NCBI GenBank assembly: GCA_036362985.1
Contig: JAYGXS010000001.1
Location: forward strand, 74,199,682 to 74,263,681
DNA length: 64,000 bases
Direction of reading: 5' to 3'
Source of the DNA: Ligula intestinalis
Taxonomy: Eukaryota > Platyhelminthes > Cestoda > Diphyllobothriidea > Diphyllobothriidae
This document shows, piece after piece, positions 60,701 to 64,000 of the stretch. Position numbers and translations under genes: made by a program. Below the pieces are notes generated by a model. It was given only the letters and a program-made list of their open reading frames with translations. It was not told the DNA's origin and ran no database searches. Each line of letters opens with the position of its first letter. Position 1 is the first letter of the stretch.

Positions 60701-63134
60701 CCAGTAGCCCTCGACGCAGACAAACTCCTCAGTCTGGGCAGCAGTAACAGTGGACTTTGTAACAGGCGAAGGTAAGGGTCTCGAGAAAAGCTGTTTACTT
60801 AGTGCCTCAGGAGTGCTCTTCTGTTTGCCTCCAGTGGACGAGCCCACAGTGGCTAGTAGGTGGGTTTGAATGAGTTTTTCCAGAGCCGGTCGGCTACTGC
60901 GACCCACCTGGGAGCCAAAGCTGAAGAGGAAGCCCTGCAAAAAATATAATCGAAGTAAACATGGGGATCGTGTGAGAAGATTTATAGCCTTAAGGTACAG
61001 TTTCAAGAGTTGGCATAAAAGATGGGCGCAAATATTCAGAGGATTGTAGAGGAGTGATTGCAACCAATGAGGCAACGAGCCCGTGGCCTCACGGTTAGGG
61101 CGTTGGACTTCTCATCAACGCAGTTGTGCGTTTTAAATTAGGGGTTGCTGCAACACCTGGAGTTGAGTACGTCGACTGAGAAGGGCTATTAAGCCAGCAA
61201 TGGCCAGTCTAGTCTCCTGTTCCGCCTATTTGGGAGATACCTTCAAACAGATGTCAGTATTTAATTGGGCTTAGGAGACCAATATACATGTAACATAGTC
61301 CCGAATCGAATTAACCGACAGGTTGGTCGTCATTTTCTACAAAGCGACCGTTTCAGTCTCGTTTGTCTTTATCGGCAATTTCCTTCTGCCGTGGGGCTCT
61401 AGTGGACTCGGGAGAGAGCCCCAAGGCCCAACTGGACGAGTATGTCTCGTAACGCGAGAAGGGAGCGTTCATCTGCCATAGCGTCCACGTTTTTCGTCCG
61501 GCTAAGGATAATTAGCTGTATGCAAAAGACGAAGGTCAGAAGAAAAAAGAAACACAGGCCATGTAGAATATTGTCCCAGGTGATAACGATCCACAGTGTT
61601 ACCAAAATTGAGTTTGCTGAGATTACCTATTAATACTGCAGACCCCCCAAAATATATATACGTTTTTAAATTTAAAACCCGTGTGAGGACTCTAGTGAAT
61701 GTTGTATAAGTTTCGGTGCAGACATCCTATAGTTACTAGGGCGCCTGAATGCTGTTGGGTTTATTGCGAAAAAAGGGATTGATGGAGGAGGAGGAGGAGG
61801 AGGAGGAGCACAAGATCAGATTTGTTAGTGGGACAAGCCACCAAATGTTTACCACCGCTTACCTCGTAGAGAGAGCGCAGAAGGCTGCCGTGGTAGCCGC
61901 GCGATGCCTCAGTCAGGGCCCGACAGAGCGTCCGCAAGCTGAAAGAGTAATATGGAAAGACCGCAAAATTAAATCAACGGTTAATAAGACCTTCAAAACA
62001 GTATCGCAGTTTCAAACTTTTTTCAGATATTAAAATCTAATAAGAACTAAGACACCCTTTTATCTCGTGGGCGACAGAGTAAATGTGACGGTTAAATAGG
62101 CAAGAAGATCGTGGAGGACTGTGCTTAAAGAGGTCCAGTCACCTTGGCCAAAACGCCGCCAAAGTGTTAATGGACGTCTGGTGACAGTTAAAAAATATTC
62201 CATCTTTACGAAGATCCGGAGGACGGAGAGATACGCGAATACGAAACCAATATGCGTGTAAAAAGGAGAGGCAAAACACTGATAAACAGTAAAAAGAAAA
62301 CTAGGAAATAAATGGCTTCAGAGGGAGCGCTTTTCATCCGAGTAGTAGAGGGAGAGGAAAAAGTTGACTGTCGTAATCTCCTAGGTAAAATCGTTCGTCT
62401 GTCTGTCTGTCTATGCCCTGAATATGTGGTTCAGCTACACCTTCCGGGTAAAAGAAGAGTGTGGCAAGAGTACTAATATCAGTTTTAATCGTTACACGTG
62501 AGGGCCTTAAAGCGCAGGTTTGCGGCGTGACACAAAGTTCCTCTGCTATTTTAAAGTTAGTCCAGATCAGTCTACACCAATCGCCACTGACTTAAATACT
62601 CCCTGCCGTAGCCAACAGGGTCAGGGTCTGCGATTACAGTGGCCGAGCATTCGGCTCAATGGCCAGCTGAAACCAAATTGAACCTTCTGAGCGTCTCGGT
62701 CCGTGGTTGAAATACGACAGTTTAATGACGGTAAATAAATGAACATTTTCAGTTCATTTTTTCCCGATAATACTGTCAAACGTCAACCCGGTTGATTGAT
62801 GTAACTAAGATATCAAATAACAAACCTGAAGTAGGGTCGCTGGCCGACCCCATCAACGAGACCCTGAAATGCTGCCTGTCGAATTGCTGTGTATAGCTGG
62901 ACAACGGCGGACACTTGAGCAGCTGAGGGGCCCAGACCAACAAGGTAGGTGCGAATCAGGAGAGCTAAATCATTCCTATCAACGGCCGATGTTGTGGGAT
63001 TGAGTTCATCTACGTAGATCTCAGTGAAGCGGTTGCGCAGACCGATGGGGAGGCTGCGTTTGCCAACATCGGTAGAGGGATTCATGGCGGCGAAGAGGTG
63101 GAAGGAAGGATGACGTTTAACGGGTTCCAGGTCA
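9580..63134 (-). CDS. MDN1: Midasin (MDN1/REA1), 52 exons, 5' end outside window
   Basis: Midasin is a dynein-like AAA+ ATPase that strips assembly factors (Ytm1/WDR12 and Rsa4/NLE1 complexes) from pre-60S ribosomes in the nucleolus and nucleoplasm. The window encodes about 4,845 residues in order: second half of AAA2 (residues 1-130), AAA3 (about 245-530), AAA4 (about 535-930), AAA5 (about 1010-1290), AAA6 (about 1295-1530), linker (about 1530-3950), D/E-rich region (about 3950-4540) and MIDAS domain (about 4615-4845). Walker A motifs are visible in AAA3 (GETSVGKTS), AAA4 (GETGCGKTT), AAA5 (GSPGVGKTS) and AAA6 (GPRGSGKRS). AAA6 lacks a proper Walker B, as known for the family. The MIDAS motif DDSSS is present. 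All 51 joins keep phase with GT/AG introns, and exon order follows human MDN1 throughout. No stop or frameshift breaks the joined frame, so the gene looks intact. AAA1 and the start codon are missing only because the window ends. Confidence 0.96.
9745..10972 (-). other. Last MDN1 intron
   Basis: A 1.2 kb intron with a GC-rich plus-strand block at about 10540-10890 that resembles a repeat fragment. I could identify no gene in it. A C9 tract lies at 10940-10949. Confidence 0.6.
10973..11179 (-). CDS. MDN1: MDN1 exon 51: MIDAS domain
   Basis: A 69-codon phase 0 exon with LLLILSDGVFSEDP (third MIDAS loop, SDG) and VRMARDANLFVVCIIIDD. Acceptor tttag, donor gtacga. Confidence 0.95.
11365..11479 (-). 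CDS. MDN1: MDN1 exon 50: MIDAS domain
   Basis: Encodes FGESVRVVHGLGEPWSNEMG through FTQTRTLLTE, matching the human FGESVKLLHPF segment. The first base completes the serine codon of exon 49; donor gtgagt; ends phase 0. Confidence 0.94.
12323..12396 (-). CDS. MDN1: MDN1 exon 49: MIDAS helix
   Basis: A 74-base exon encoding MTFEALATVVSALHLLEAGK then IGVC, matching human LAFESLAVIGNALTLLEVGQ. Acceptor ttgtag, donor gtaaga; ends phase 2. Confidence 0.93.
13251..13385 (-). CDS. MDN1: MDN1 exon 48: MIDAS motif
   Basis: A 45-codon phase 0 exon: IIPYLASHFRKDKIWMRRTQ, then ILIAVDDSSSMADN. DDSSS is the metal-ion-dependent adhesion site (DxSxS) that binds the UBL domains of Ytm1/WDR12 and Rsa4/NLE1. 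Acceptor ccacag, donor gtaggg. Confidence 0.96.
13471..13707 (-). CDS. MDN1: MDN1 exon 47: pre-MIDAS helix
   Basis: A 79-codon phase 0 exon ending LCEALRLVLEPTHASRMKGD followed by FRTGKRLNMRK, nearly identical to the family signature ahead of the MIDAS domain. Acceptor gtctag, donor gtcagt. Confidence 0.95.
14552..14716 (-). CDS. MDN1: MDN1 exon 46: tail before MIDAS
   Basis: A 55-codon phase 0 exon, PPPPSFNDSGLPNQPSEEDS through PPDSKHFLN. Acceptor tttaag, donor gtacgt. Confidence 0.85.
14863..15120 (-). CDS. MDN1: MDN1 exon 45: acidic tail
   Basis: An 86-codon phase 0 exon: PDILEASSTDKPEEEAADAE through LPEEESTIK. Acceptor ctaacag, donor gtaggc. The donor abuts a GC-rich CGCGC repeat. Confidence 0.86.
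16328..16609 (-). CDS. MDN1: MDN1 exon 44: low-complexity tail
   Basis: A 94-codon phase 0 exon beginning SQQQDPSAKMDLPAP and ending GQTKPCKK; polar and disordered in composition. Acceptor tttttag, donor gtcagt. Corresponds in position to the human stretch between the acidic region and the MIDAS domain. Confidence 0.85.
17958..17996 (-). CDS. MDN1: MDN1 exon 43: 39-base microexon
   Basis: A 13-codon phase 0 exon, ASSALDQQDTQGE, between acceptor cattag and donor gtaagc. Its small size lowers certainty, but composition, phase and splice sites fit the acidic region. Confidence 0.7.
18306..18388 (-). CDS. MDN1: MDN1 exon 42: D/E-rich tail
   Basis: Encodes TVDEEKQPSMDELPSYQPSA and ends LNCGH. 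Acceptor gggtag completes the split glycine; donor gtaagg; ends phase 0. Low complexity, placed by phase and splice sites. Confidence 0.8.
18832..18939 (-). CDS. MDN1: MDN1 exon 41: D/E-rich
   Basis: A 108-base acidic exon: NRPEEEIDLKNQPMDVDEPE, then DGTEDRDVEIDEA. Acceptor tgtag, donor gtccgt; phase 1 to phase 1. Confidence 0.88.
19035..20877 (-). CDS. MDN1: MDN1 exon 40: linker end and D/E-rich region
   Basis: The largest exon, 614 codons. Residues 1 to about 310 are the last helical linker. From KDVSDQLTSQEQIEGT (about 345) the acidic region begins with family signatures GIEMPDDFTGDLDDKEG, LDEKMGENQ and SKEMWGDDEEAES. A lysine patch (EKKKKQKLD, about 515-525) resembles a nuclear localisation signal. 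In the family this flexible tail lets the MIDAS domain reach back to the ATPase ring. Acceptor gtaag, donor gtaagt; ends phase 1. Confidence 0.95.
21552..21867 (-). CDS. MDN1: MDN1 exon 39: linker
   Basis: Encodes QSSAAACLGRLLAIRSALPR through SMQTLRCLK; leucine-rich helices (VERLLGCLDDLLLRCFDALD). Acceptor aatag, donor gtaatc; ends phase 0. Confidence 0.86.
21995..22285 (-). CDS. MDN1: MDN1 exon 38: linker
   Basis: Encodes LAALGPDYEIGEDALLNMF through SNDRNS. Helical; includes CLGLSHRRGLRQSLFDL and RLSDYLWKVQ. Acceptor ggttag, donor gtaagt; phase 2 to phase 2. Confidence 0.88.
22382..22765 (-). CDS. MDN1: MDN1 exon 37: linker
   Basis: Starts RLPKLIVRLSQHATHVATEA, matching human RRLPKLRKRM, and ends in a coiled segment (AKEWRSRYTALQQNKKLALV) matching the human helix before the acidic region. 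Acceptor ttgtag, donor gtaagt; ends phase 2. Confidence 0.92.
22851..23065 (-). CDS. MDN1: MDN1 exon 36: linker
   Basis: Begins VASWETVLRQSVKPFFES, which continues exon 35 as in human (KELKEFVKISKW...KQSV), so no exon seems lost in the gapped intron. Acceptor attag, donor gtacgt; ends phase 2. Confidence 0.9.
23731..23740. other. Assembly gap (10 N)
   Basis: Ten N bases, probably a placeholder of unknown true length, inside an MDN1 intron. Confidence 0.98.
24158..24345. repeat. Dispersed repeat, copy A
   Basis: Starts CGACAGTTTTTCTCCTAAAA and ends near CTCAATATACTGATACTG. About 85% similar to 33860-34048. A shorter relative of the first half lies at 24508-24588. Confidence 0.75.
26101..26216 (-). 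CDS. MDN1: MDN1 exon 35: linker
   Basis: Encodes LLIVGNVVWFYGQFVTHVNK through RVIRKEMK, aligning with human VLWNLYHYYKQF and KELK. Acceptor tttcag, donor gtaagc; phase 0 out, leading into the 3 kb intron with the assembly gap. Confidence 0.92.
26329..26582 (-). CDS. MDN1: MDN1 exon 34: linker
   Basis: Begins CWLAALDATTQAVADRCAPL and ends IWPGLSPEG. Its first base completes the lysine codon of exon 33. Acceptor attgcag, donor gtcagt; ends phase 1. Confidence 0.9.
26995..27112 (+). repeat. Variant hammerhead repeat
   Basis: Hairpin GGATTCC/GGAATCC (27038-27055) preceded by ATGATTA and followed by GAAACGTCAGG, then an AATAAA-like tail and a TTCTTC tract. Same family as the 37.2-37.4 kb palindrome. 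It lies antisense in the intron between exons 33 and 34. Confidence 0.75.
27717..27811 (-). CDS. MDN1: MDN1 exon 33: linker
   Basis: Encodes EWEKNAAKYVSLSEYFQSIC then MLVEWRKTEL, nearly colinear with human DWEENAS...RWRKLEL. Acceptor cgtcag, donor gtaagt; ends phase 2. Confidence 0.94.
27950..28045 (-). CDS. MDN1: MDN1 exon 32: linker
   Basis: A 32-codon phase 0 exon, ILVIIKRMGTFSMGDCLMKY followed by ITAFELLLTEIQ, matching the human FLNGLEILL segment. Acceptor ctgcag, donor gtatgg. Confidence 0.93.
28782..29086 (-). CDS. MDN1: MDN1 exon 31: linker
   Basis: Encodes HSHDAVSSAAHLLATAKLAL through LCEWPDHPALLK; EWPDHPALL is a clear match to human DWPEHPAL. A rival open frame on the same strand lacks this similarity. 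Acceptor ttacag, donor gtcttt; ends phase 0. Confidence 0.92.
30370..30634 (-). CDS. MDN1: MDN1 exon 30: linker
   Basis: Encodes AVNQIESVQHWLKRQLA through YQFAGDLVATVNYPL; YQFAGDLVATVNYPL aligns with human YQTGASLVTHFYPL. Acceptor gtctag, donor gtacgt; ends phase 1. Confidence 0.88.
31104..31545 (+). mobile_element. LINE 3' remnant
   Basis: A 51-codon frame (FVDRILSDDTHPLHSELMAA) ending at TAA 31257-31259 looks like the C-terminus of a non-LTR reverse transcriptase. It is followed by an untranslated stretch, AATAAA at 31497 and a CAG/CAT tandem tail. Family assignment is tentative. Confidence 0.45.
32481..32958 (-). CDS. MDN1: MDN1 exon 29: linker, charged segment
   Basis: Begins LSSYVLDLLLLGVLSTSKLR. 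Contains a long charged helix, a lysine/arginine patch (KQKRRKKSKKS), then EEEDRELPDLVDP and a segment resembling the human acidic run before FRKQFP. Acceptor gtccttcag completes the arginine codon of exon 28; donor gtgagt, phase 0 out. The open frame upstream of the acceptor is intron. Confidence 0.88.
32959..35784 (-). other. MDN1 intron between exons 28 and 29
   Basis: A 2.8 kb intron holding the dispersed repeat at 33.9 kb, a plus-strand region at 34470-34770 with unrecognised frames, and a degraded hammerhead-family repeat at about 34957-35030 (minus strand; GAAACGTCAGG with AATAAA and TTCCAGTGATCG tail). No host gene seen. Confidence 0.6.
33860..34048. repeat. Dispersed repeat, copy B
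   Basis: Same family and orientation as 24158-24345, sharing GACTCAGGACAACTGGCCTC in the middle. It lies in the intron between exons 28 and 29. Confidence 0.75.
35785..36077 (-). CDS. MDN1: MDN1 exon 28: linker
   Basis: Encodes ATDFVRLVELLSSGVFPLLA through RAMQADY. Acceptor ttttag, donor gtgagc; phase 0 in, phase 2 out. Helical linker with low similarity to human. Confidence 0.86.
36369..36587 (-). CDS. MDN1: MDN1 exon 27: linker
   Basis: A 73-codon phase 0 exon from YTELRSRLQTFTTDFVEPLL to YLLGLSK, with acceptor ctacag and donor gtagca. It contains no methionine start, but frame, splice sites and linker position support it. Confidence 0.85.
36679..36999 (-). CDS. MDN1: MDN1 exon 26: linker
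   Basis: A 107-codon phase 0 exon, LAALNCDLSLRSAVNRVDFG to RQSCNAK. The string HPLLGAIVRRRDKVADKLEH matches a conserved basic coiled segment of the midasin linker. Acceptor tcatag, donor gtcagc. Confidence 0.88.
37172..37407. repeat. Palindrome of two variant hammerhead repeats
   Basis: Two copies head to head around 37285-37312. Left (minus) copy: ATGATTA at 37259-37265 and GAAA at 37236-37239. Right (plus) copy: ATGACTA at 37323-37329 and GAAA at 37349-37352. Outer edges are a (GAA)n run (37173-37199) and its complement (37389-37406). It lies in the intron between exons 25 and 26, and the transcript should fold into one long hairpin. Confidence 0.85.
38266..38674 (-). CDS. MDN1: MDN1 exon 25: linker
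   Basis: Encodes EFDEAVSLTEKLLLSI through MTHKISECERE. The segment FWLLWGCLQLLCSCP followed by LVMTHKISECERE aligns with a human stretch that continues directly into exon 26, so no exon is needed in the intron between them. Donor gtgagt; phase 0 out. Confidence 0.88.
38871..39106 (-). CDS. MDN1: MDN1 exon 24: linker
   Basis: Encodes PDVKSEWSSLSQALFLTNCG through GMTVNFT. Acceptor tcttcag, donor gtaagt; phase 0 in, phase 2 out. Weakly conserved helical linker. Confidence 0.86.
39692..40685 (-). CDS. MDN1: MDN1 exon 23: linker, long exon
   Basis: A 994-base exon from HLVHTYFNHLCSYFTHLDQL to QPGLMT. Its first base completes the arginine codon of exon 22. The open frame continues upstream past the acceptor (ctgtcaag), but the AT-rich, hydrophobic sequence there is intron. 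Donor gtaagt; ends phase 0. Confidence 0.88.
41905..42413 (-). CDS. MDN1: MDN1 exon 22: linker
   Basis: Encodes AYHEAVLQFVENDLPVV through ELVKSWDR, a leucine-rich helical segment. Acceptor ccctag, donor gtacga; ends phase 2. Identified by open frame, splice sites, phase and position; sequence similarity to human is low. Confidence 0.86.
43415..43855 (-). CDS. MDN1: MDN1 exon 21: start of linker
   Basis: A 147-codon phase 0 exon from LTFSREDVHRLLLAMHLP to QTDRRIAQ, aligning with the first helical linker segment of human midasin. Acceptor attatag, donor gtgatt. It follows an intron of about 2.7 kb loaded with repeats. Confidence 0.9.
44313..44640 (-). mobile_element. LINE reverse transcriptase C-terminal fragment
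   Basis: The minus-strand frame reads RRLQWFGHVLRKPSTG then GGPLKVWLNALKSDVER, the typical tail of RTE-type non-LTR polymerases (consensus LRWFGHVLRM). An upstream part (QDRVSNVELYHRCF) is separated by a stop. Truncated and dead. Confidence 0.7.
44858..44975 (+). repeat. tRNA-like SINE head
   Basis: TAGGTGGTTAGAGCG resembles a pol III A box and GGGTTCGCATGCC a B box about 35 bases later. There is no complete cloverleaf, so it is not a tRNA gene. Downstream, CTGATACGACGAAA may be a decayed hammerhead core. Confidence 0.5.
45328..45846. mobile_element. Foldback element with 91-base inverted ends
   Basis: Ends at 45328-45418 and 45756-45846 are near-perfect inverted repeats (TGAAAAGAAAGAAGATCTTC). 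Inside are two tandem copies of about 60 bases starting CAGCCTGAAACAACAACTGG (45441 and 45502), a C9 tract, and a short inner inverted pair (GATGTTTTGGAGGC). No coding capacity. Confidence 0.85.
46603..46828 (-). CDS. MDN1: MDN1 exon 20: AAA6 end
   Basis: Contains PSVLDRLNGLLEPGGELIL, the sensor region FRFILTVDEAPLSAG and ISRAMRNRGVELALTHD. Acceptor tctcag, donor gtaagt; ends phase 0. It closes the ATPase ring. Confidence 0.95.
47586..47793 (-). CDS. MDN1: MDN1 exon 19: compact AAA6 core
   Basis: Completes Walker A (KRSLVHLAAYL), then DTVELLGAFEQ, a five-residue bridge, VFAWIDSPLV and the degenerate Walker B HWVMLENAQLC. The long helical insertion found here in human midasin is absent although the exon is continuous. 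Without the acidic Walker B pair this site should not hydrolyse ATP. Confidence 0.95.
48261..48540 (-). CDS. MDN1: MDN1 exon 18: entry to AAA6
   Basis: Starts VMNIWHEV and ends in the first half of the AAA6 Walker A (PILVGPRGSG), with LLLLHQHRPYLELLLKSLER before it. Acceptor ctcacag, donor gtgagt; ends phase 1 inside the glycine codon. Confidence 0.92.
49025..49260 (+). repeat. SINE-like repeat carrying a hammerhead
   Basis: A B-box-like GGGTTCAAATC at 49072-49082 is followed by about 50 bases and then a complete hammerhead. The A box is not clear, so the head may be truncated. A diverged relative is at 61.1 kb. The layout matches the Sm-alpha repeats of schistosomes. It lies antisense in the intron between exons 17 and 18. 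Confidence 0.65.
49128..49170 (+). ncRNA. Complete minimal hammerhead ribozyme
   Basis: Stem I TGCAT (49128-49132) with ATGCA (49166-49170). Core CTGATGA at 49133-49139. Stem II GACC/GGTC around loop TAATAA. GAAA at 49154-49157. Stem III AT/AT around loop ACGA. Cleavage expected after C49165 in ATC. Every core base fits the consensus and all stems pair perfectly. Confidence 0.85.
49293..49373 (-). CDS. MDN1: MDN1 exon 17: AAA5 lid end
   Basis: A 27-codon phase 0 exon, TNFGMNPGLYICLLYAGRMR followed by TAEDKEK, matching the human LVYGERMRTEEDKKK region. Acceptor ttaaag; the donor lies in a short GT dinucleotide run. Confidence 0.9.
49521..49628 (-). CDS. MDN1: MDN1 exon 16: AAA5 lid, second part
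   Basis: A 36-codon phase 0 exon containing GGPWEFNLRDLCRWADLIL, one of the most conserved strings of midasin. A second AG lies 28 bases upstream, but only the acceptor ttccag at 49629-49630 keeps phase. Confidence 0.94.
50405..50512 (-). CDS. MDN1: MDN1 exon 15: AAA5 lid, first part
   Basis: A 36-codon phase 0 exon from VYLKPLTLTDQKIVLNNLYP to TAMVQFNAA, aligning with the human segment after NRFTQ. Acceptor ctgcag, donor gtacgt. Confidence 0.93.
51246..51443 (-). CDS. MDN1: MDN1 exon 14: AAA5 sensor and finger
   Basis: A 66-codon phase 0 exon beginning MNLASQSVLECLNACLDHRG, then sensor 1 (FACQNPVEEGGGRKALP) and KSFLNRFTQ. The donor gtcttt is weak, but joining at this point restores the family sequence NRFTQVYLKPLT. 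Confidence 0.95.
52053..52175 (-). CDS. MDN1: MDN1 exon 13: AAA5 Walker B
   Basis: A 41-codon phase 0 exon: EASDLFGCDLPVEG, FAWSDGPLLQAL, ending in Walker B YWILLDE. Acceptor tcatag, donor gttcgt. No methionine begins it, but the homology is unambiguous. Confidence 0.95.
52366..52595 (-). CDS. MDN1: MDN1 exon 12: AAA5 Walker A
   Basis: Contains PAFNLCRLLRALQLPRRALL, the AAA5 Walker A (LEGSPGVGKTSLV) and ends RINLSEAT. Acceptor ctttag, donor gtaagt; ends phase 0. Confidence 0.96.
52655..53185. mobile_element. Short TIR element, copy 2
   Basis: Same family as 178-716, in the opposite orientation: GCTTATGTAGGTCCACTCAT at one end and a diverged inverted copy ending near GGGTTATGGAAGTC. It lies in the intron between exons 11 and 12. 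No coding capacity. Confidence 0.75.
53628..53861 (-). CDS. MDN1: MDN1 exon 11: AAA4-AAA5 connection
   Basis: Encodes FSQIGGLGYLFARLLVHFDA through APFFIET, a connecting helix region with limited conservation. Supported by phase (1 in, 1 out), acceptor tttccag and donor gtaaga. The downstream intron holds the 52.7 kb TIR element. Confidence 0.88.
54384..54619 (-). CDS. MDN1: MDN1 exon 10: AAA4 lid
   Basis: Begins PMPTVRDLLAWVEFMHNI, the family's lid signature after AAA4, followed by variable sequence. Acceptor ttctag, donor gtacgt; ends phase 1. Confidence 0.92.
54719..55462 (-). CDS. MDN1: MDN1 exon 9: AAA4 core
   Basis: The largest ATPase exon. It completes Walker A (CGKTTVCQIF), then SDFLGGLRPVRG, Walker B (MFLLDEISLADD), sensor 1 (ATMNPGGDYAKKELSP) and the arginine finger (ALRNRFTEIWCP). 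Nearly all catalytic residues of AAA4 are present, so this site should hydrolyse ATP. Donor gtgagt; ends phase 2. Confidence 0.97.
55602..55823 (-). CDS. MDN1: MDN1 exon 8: entry to AAA4
   Basis: Runs from LFDHASGSSLAVAEFL to WTRDMRRLLVLVGNAL and stops inside the AAA4 Walker A (LLVGETG), split by an intron after the second base of a glycine codon. Acceptor gtttag, donor gtaagc. Confidence 0.95.
56732..57003 (-). CDS. MDN1: MDN1 exon 7: AAA3 lid
   Basis: Contains the signature GFITLRDLFRWGERYRL and YLLLGGRARRPEE, which close AAA3. Acceptor ctcccag. Of two overlapping donors I chose gtacgt at 56730-56731 because it leaves phase 2, which the next exon requires. Confidence 0.92.
57004..58665 (-). 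other. MDN1 intron 6
   Basis: A 1.7 kb AT-rich intron. I recognise no exon, repeat family or RNA in it. Confidence 0.55.
58666..58812 (-). CDS. MDN1: MDN1 exon 6: AAA3 arginine finger
   Basis: A 49-codon phase 0 exon beginning VLSRALRNRFVELHFDPLP, which includes the arginine finger (RNRF) and leads into a helix ending MHQLQ. Acceptor gcttag, donor gtaagt; the preceding intron is only 110 bases. Confidence 0.95.
58923..59039 (-). CDS. MDN1: MDN1 exon 5: AAA3 sensor 1
   Basis: A 39-codon phase 0 exon from VLDENRELFITETQEM to FATQNPPGLYAGRK, holding the sensor-1 asparagine of AAA3. Flanked by gcctag and gttagt. Confidence 0.95.
59142..59457 (-). CDS. MDN1: MDN1 exon 4: AAA3 Walker A and B
   Basis: Contains Walker A (QGETSVGKTSLI), the family signature RINNHEHTDLQTYLGAY and Walker B (HWIILDELNLAP). 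Between the signature and LVFQEGIF there is an extra serine-rich, acidic stretch of about 16 residues that human midasin lacks. Acceptor tttcag, donor gtaagt; ends phase 0. Confidence 0.95.
59458..60578 (-). other. MDN1 intron 3
   Basis: A 1.1 kb intron without any recognised element. A 93-residue minus-strand frame at 59723-60004 has no similarity I know. Confidence 0.5.
60579..60934 (-). CDS. MDN1: MDN1 exon 3: AAA2-AAA3 connection
   Basis: Begins GFLFSFGSQVG (family: lid of AAA2) and ends DLARVVAAA directly ahead of the AAA3 nucleotide site. The middle (KSTPEALSKQLFSRPLPS, VCVEGYWIPKGPL) is the known variable strand preceding AAA3. Acceptor tttgcag, donor gtaagac; ends phase 2. Confidence 0.92.
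61075..61260 (+). repeat. tRNA-like SINE, decayed
   Basis: The A-box-like GTGGCCTCACGGTTAGGGCG starts a tRNA-like head. The body (CTGGAGTTGAGTACGTCGA then CTGAGAAGGGC...GCC) parallels the 49.1 kb hammerhead repeat, but the core is damaged (CTGAGA, no GAAA). Confidence 0.5.
61784..61808 (+). repeat. (GGA)n microsatellite
   Basis: About eight GGA units in the intron between exons 1 and 2, just before exon 2. Confidence 0.9.
61863..61938 (-). CDS. MDN1: MDN1 exon 2: AAA2 lid
   Basis: A 76-base exon encoding LRTLCRALTEASRGYHG and ending LYE, the conserved lid helix after AAA2. Acceptor tttcag, donor gtaagc. The first base completes the serine codon begun in the previous exon, and the exon ends in phase 0. 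Confidence 0.93.
62826..63134 (-). CDS. MDN1: MDN1 exon 1 of window: AAA2 sensor region
   Basis: Encodes the second half of AAA2: sensor-1 stretch FAAMNPSTDVGKRSLP, then the arginine-finger region GLRNRFTEIYVDEL. Acceptor atcag and donor gtttg flank it. It begins with the last base of a split codon, so the preceding exon (AAA2 Walker A and B) must lie beyond the window. It ends two bases into a serine codon. Confidence 0.93.
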
Positions 63135-64000
63135 CTGATAGGTGAAAAAAAACAACAGCAAGTGTGATAAAGGCAGACTCACAGCATACAACTGTCTTAA
63201 ATAAATGAATAAAAACTTTTTAAACTCTGTCGAACCTACTGAGATGAAGTATTGATAAGATGGGGACATCAGTTTTAGAAATAATACGCATACCTCACAA
63301 CGGACTGACATGACACAAAAATTAATGATTAGGTATGCGTGATCCAAACTGCTAGAAGGTCCAACTGGAAGATGCCGACAAGAAGCGCAATATGTTTTCT
63401 TTTACCAAAAACGATAGGTTACCTCCACCTACACATTTTCTTAAGCTTTATATAACGAATCTATGAAGACTGGGAAGATGGATTGAAAGGAGATCAGTTG
63501 ATCCGAAGTCCCCTTGACTGGATTGGGGAATTTCGATCCAACATGGTCCAATGGCAAAACTGTCTTGTAGGGCCGCCTAAATATCTATTCCCCCGCCCAA
63601 CTGTCTTATATAATTTGTGACTAAACATTTAATTCTTCGTTAGCCAGTGTAAATGAATATTTAATTGTGTTGGAAGTGATAAAAAGATATTAGATTACAG
63701 AAACTTATATCTCTTCCAATGTATTGAATAGAATCAACTCCATCAAAATAAACTCCCGTTGCGCAGAAAACTAATGCCTATAGAGGGAAATTAAATCTTA
63801 TATTGGCGGAGTTTAACGAAAAAAGGAAATTCGGGTTACTAGAAAATTAAAAGTAGATTATTGTTATAAGTCAAAAACAAAAAGGACCTCTAAAGACAGC
63901 CCTGTCTGGTACAATTTTTTCTTCCTGTATGAATAAACTTTACCCGTTTGCTTTAAGTAAGCATTATGTACCAGATGTTATTCACAAAATCACTACGATT
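63135..64000 (-). other. MDN1 intron upstream of first visible exon
   Basis: AT-rich sequence. I find no exon matching the AAA2 Walker A or B motifs here, so the intron must continue past the window end. Confidence 0.6.

Overview
This is a eukaryotic genomic window, most likely from a parasitic flatworm (Platyhelminthes; cestode or trematode). That is inferred from a heavily intron-split gene, tRNA-like SINEs carrying hammerhead ribozyme motifs (known from schistosomes), further hammerhead-bearing inverted repeats, and a decayed Helitron. I cannot name the species.

One host gene dominates. On the minus strand, from about 63.1 kb down to 9.6 kb, lies most of the midasin gene (MDN1/REA1), the giant AAA+ ATPase of 60S ribosome assembly. 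I placed 52 exons (about 4,845 residues) by homology, GT/AG splice sites and continuous reading phase. They run from the second half of AAA2 through AAA3, AAA4, AAA5, a degenerate AAA6, a helical linker of about 2,400 residues, an acidic tail region and the C-terminal MIDAS domain, ending in a stop codon at 9580-9582. The N-terminus (AAA1 and the Walker motifs of AAA2) lies beyond position 64000.

The first 9 kb and the introns are filled with repeats. At 178-716 is a short TIR element, with a second copy in an MDN1 intron at 52.7 kb. At 1539-2311 is an inverted repeat whose two arms each carry a hammerhead-like motif. At 2586-9051 is a whole but inactivated Helitron: 5' TC end, broken Rep/helicase reading frame, and a 3' hairpin followed by CTAG between a host A and T. 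It ends about 430 bases from the putative MDN1 poly(A) signal.

MDN1 introns carry a complete minimal hammerhead ribozyme in a SINE-like repeat (49.1 kb), hammerhead-like hairpins in which core positions 3 and 8 have both changed (27.0 and 37.2-37.4 kb, the latter a palindrome of about 235 bases), a foldback element with 91-base inverted ends (45.3-45.8 kb), LINE remnants (31.1 and 44.3-44.6 kb), a dispersed repeat (24.2 and 33.9 kb) and a 10-base assembly gap (23731-23740). I saw no second host protein gene, no rRNA and no convincing functional tRNA gene.
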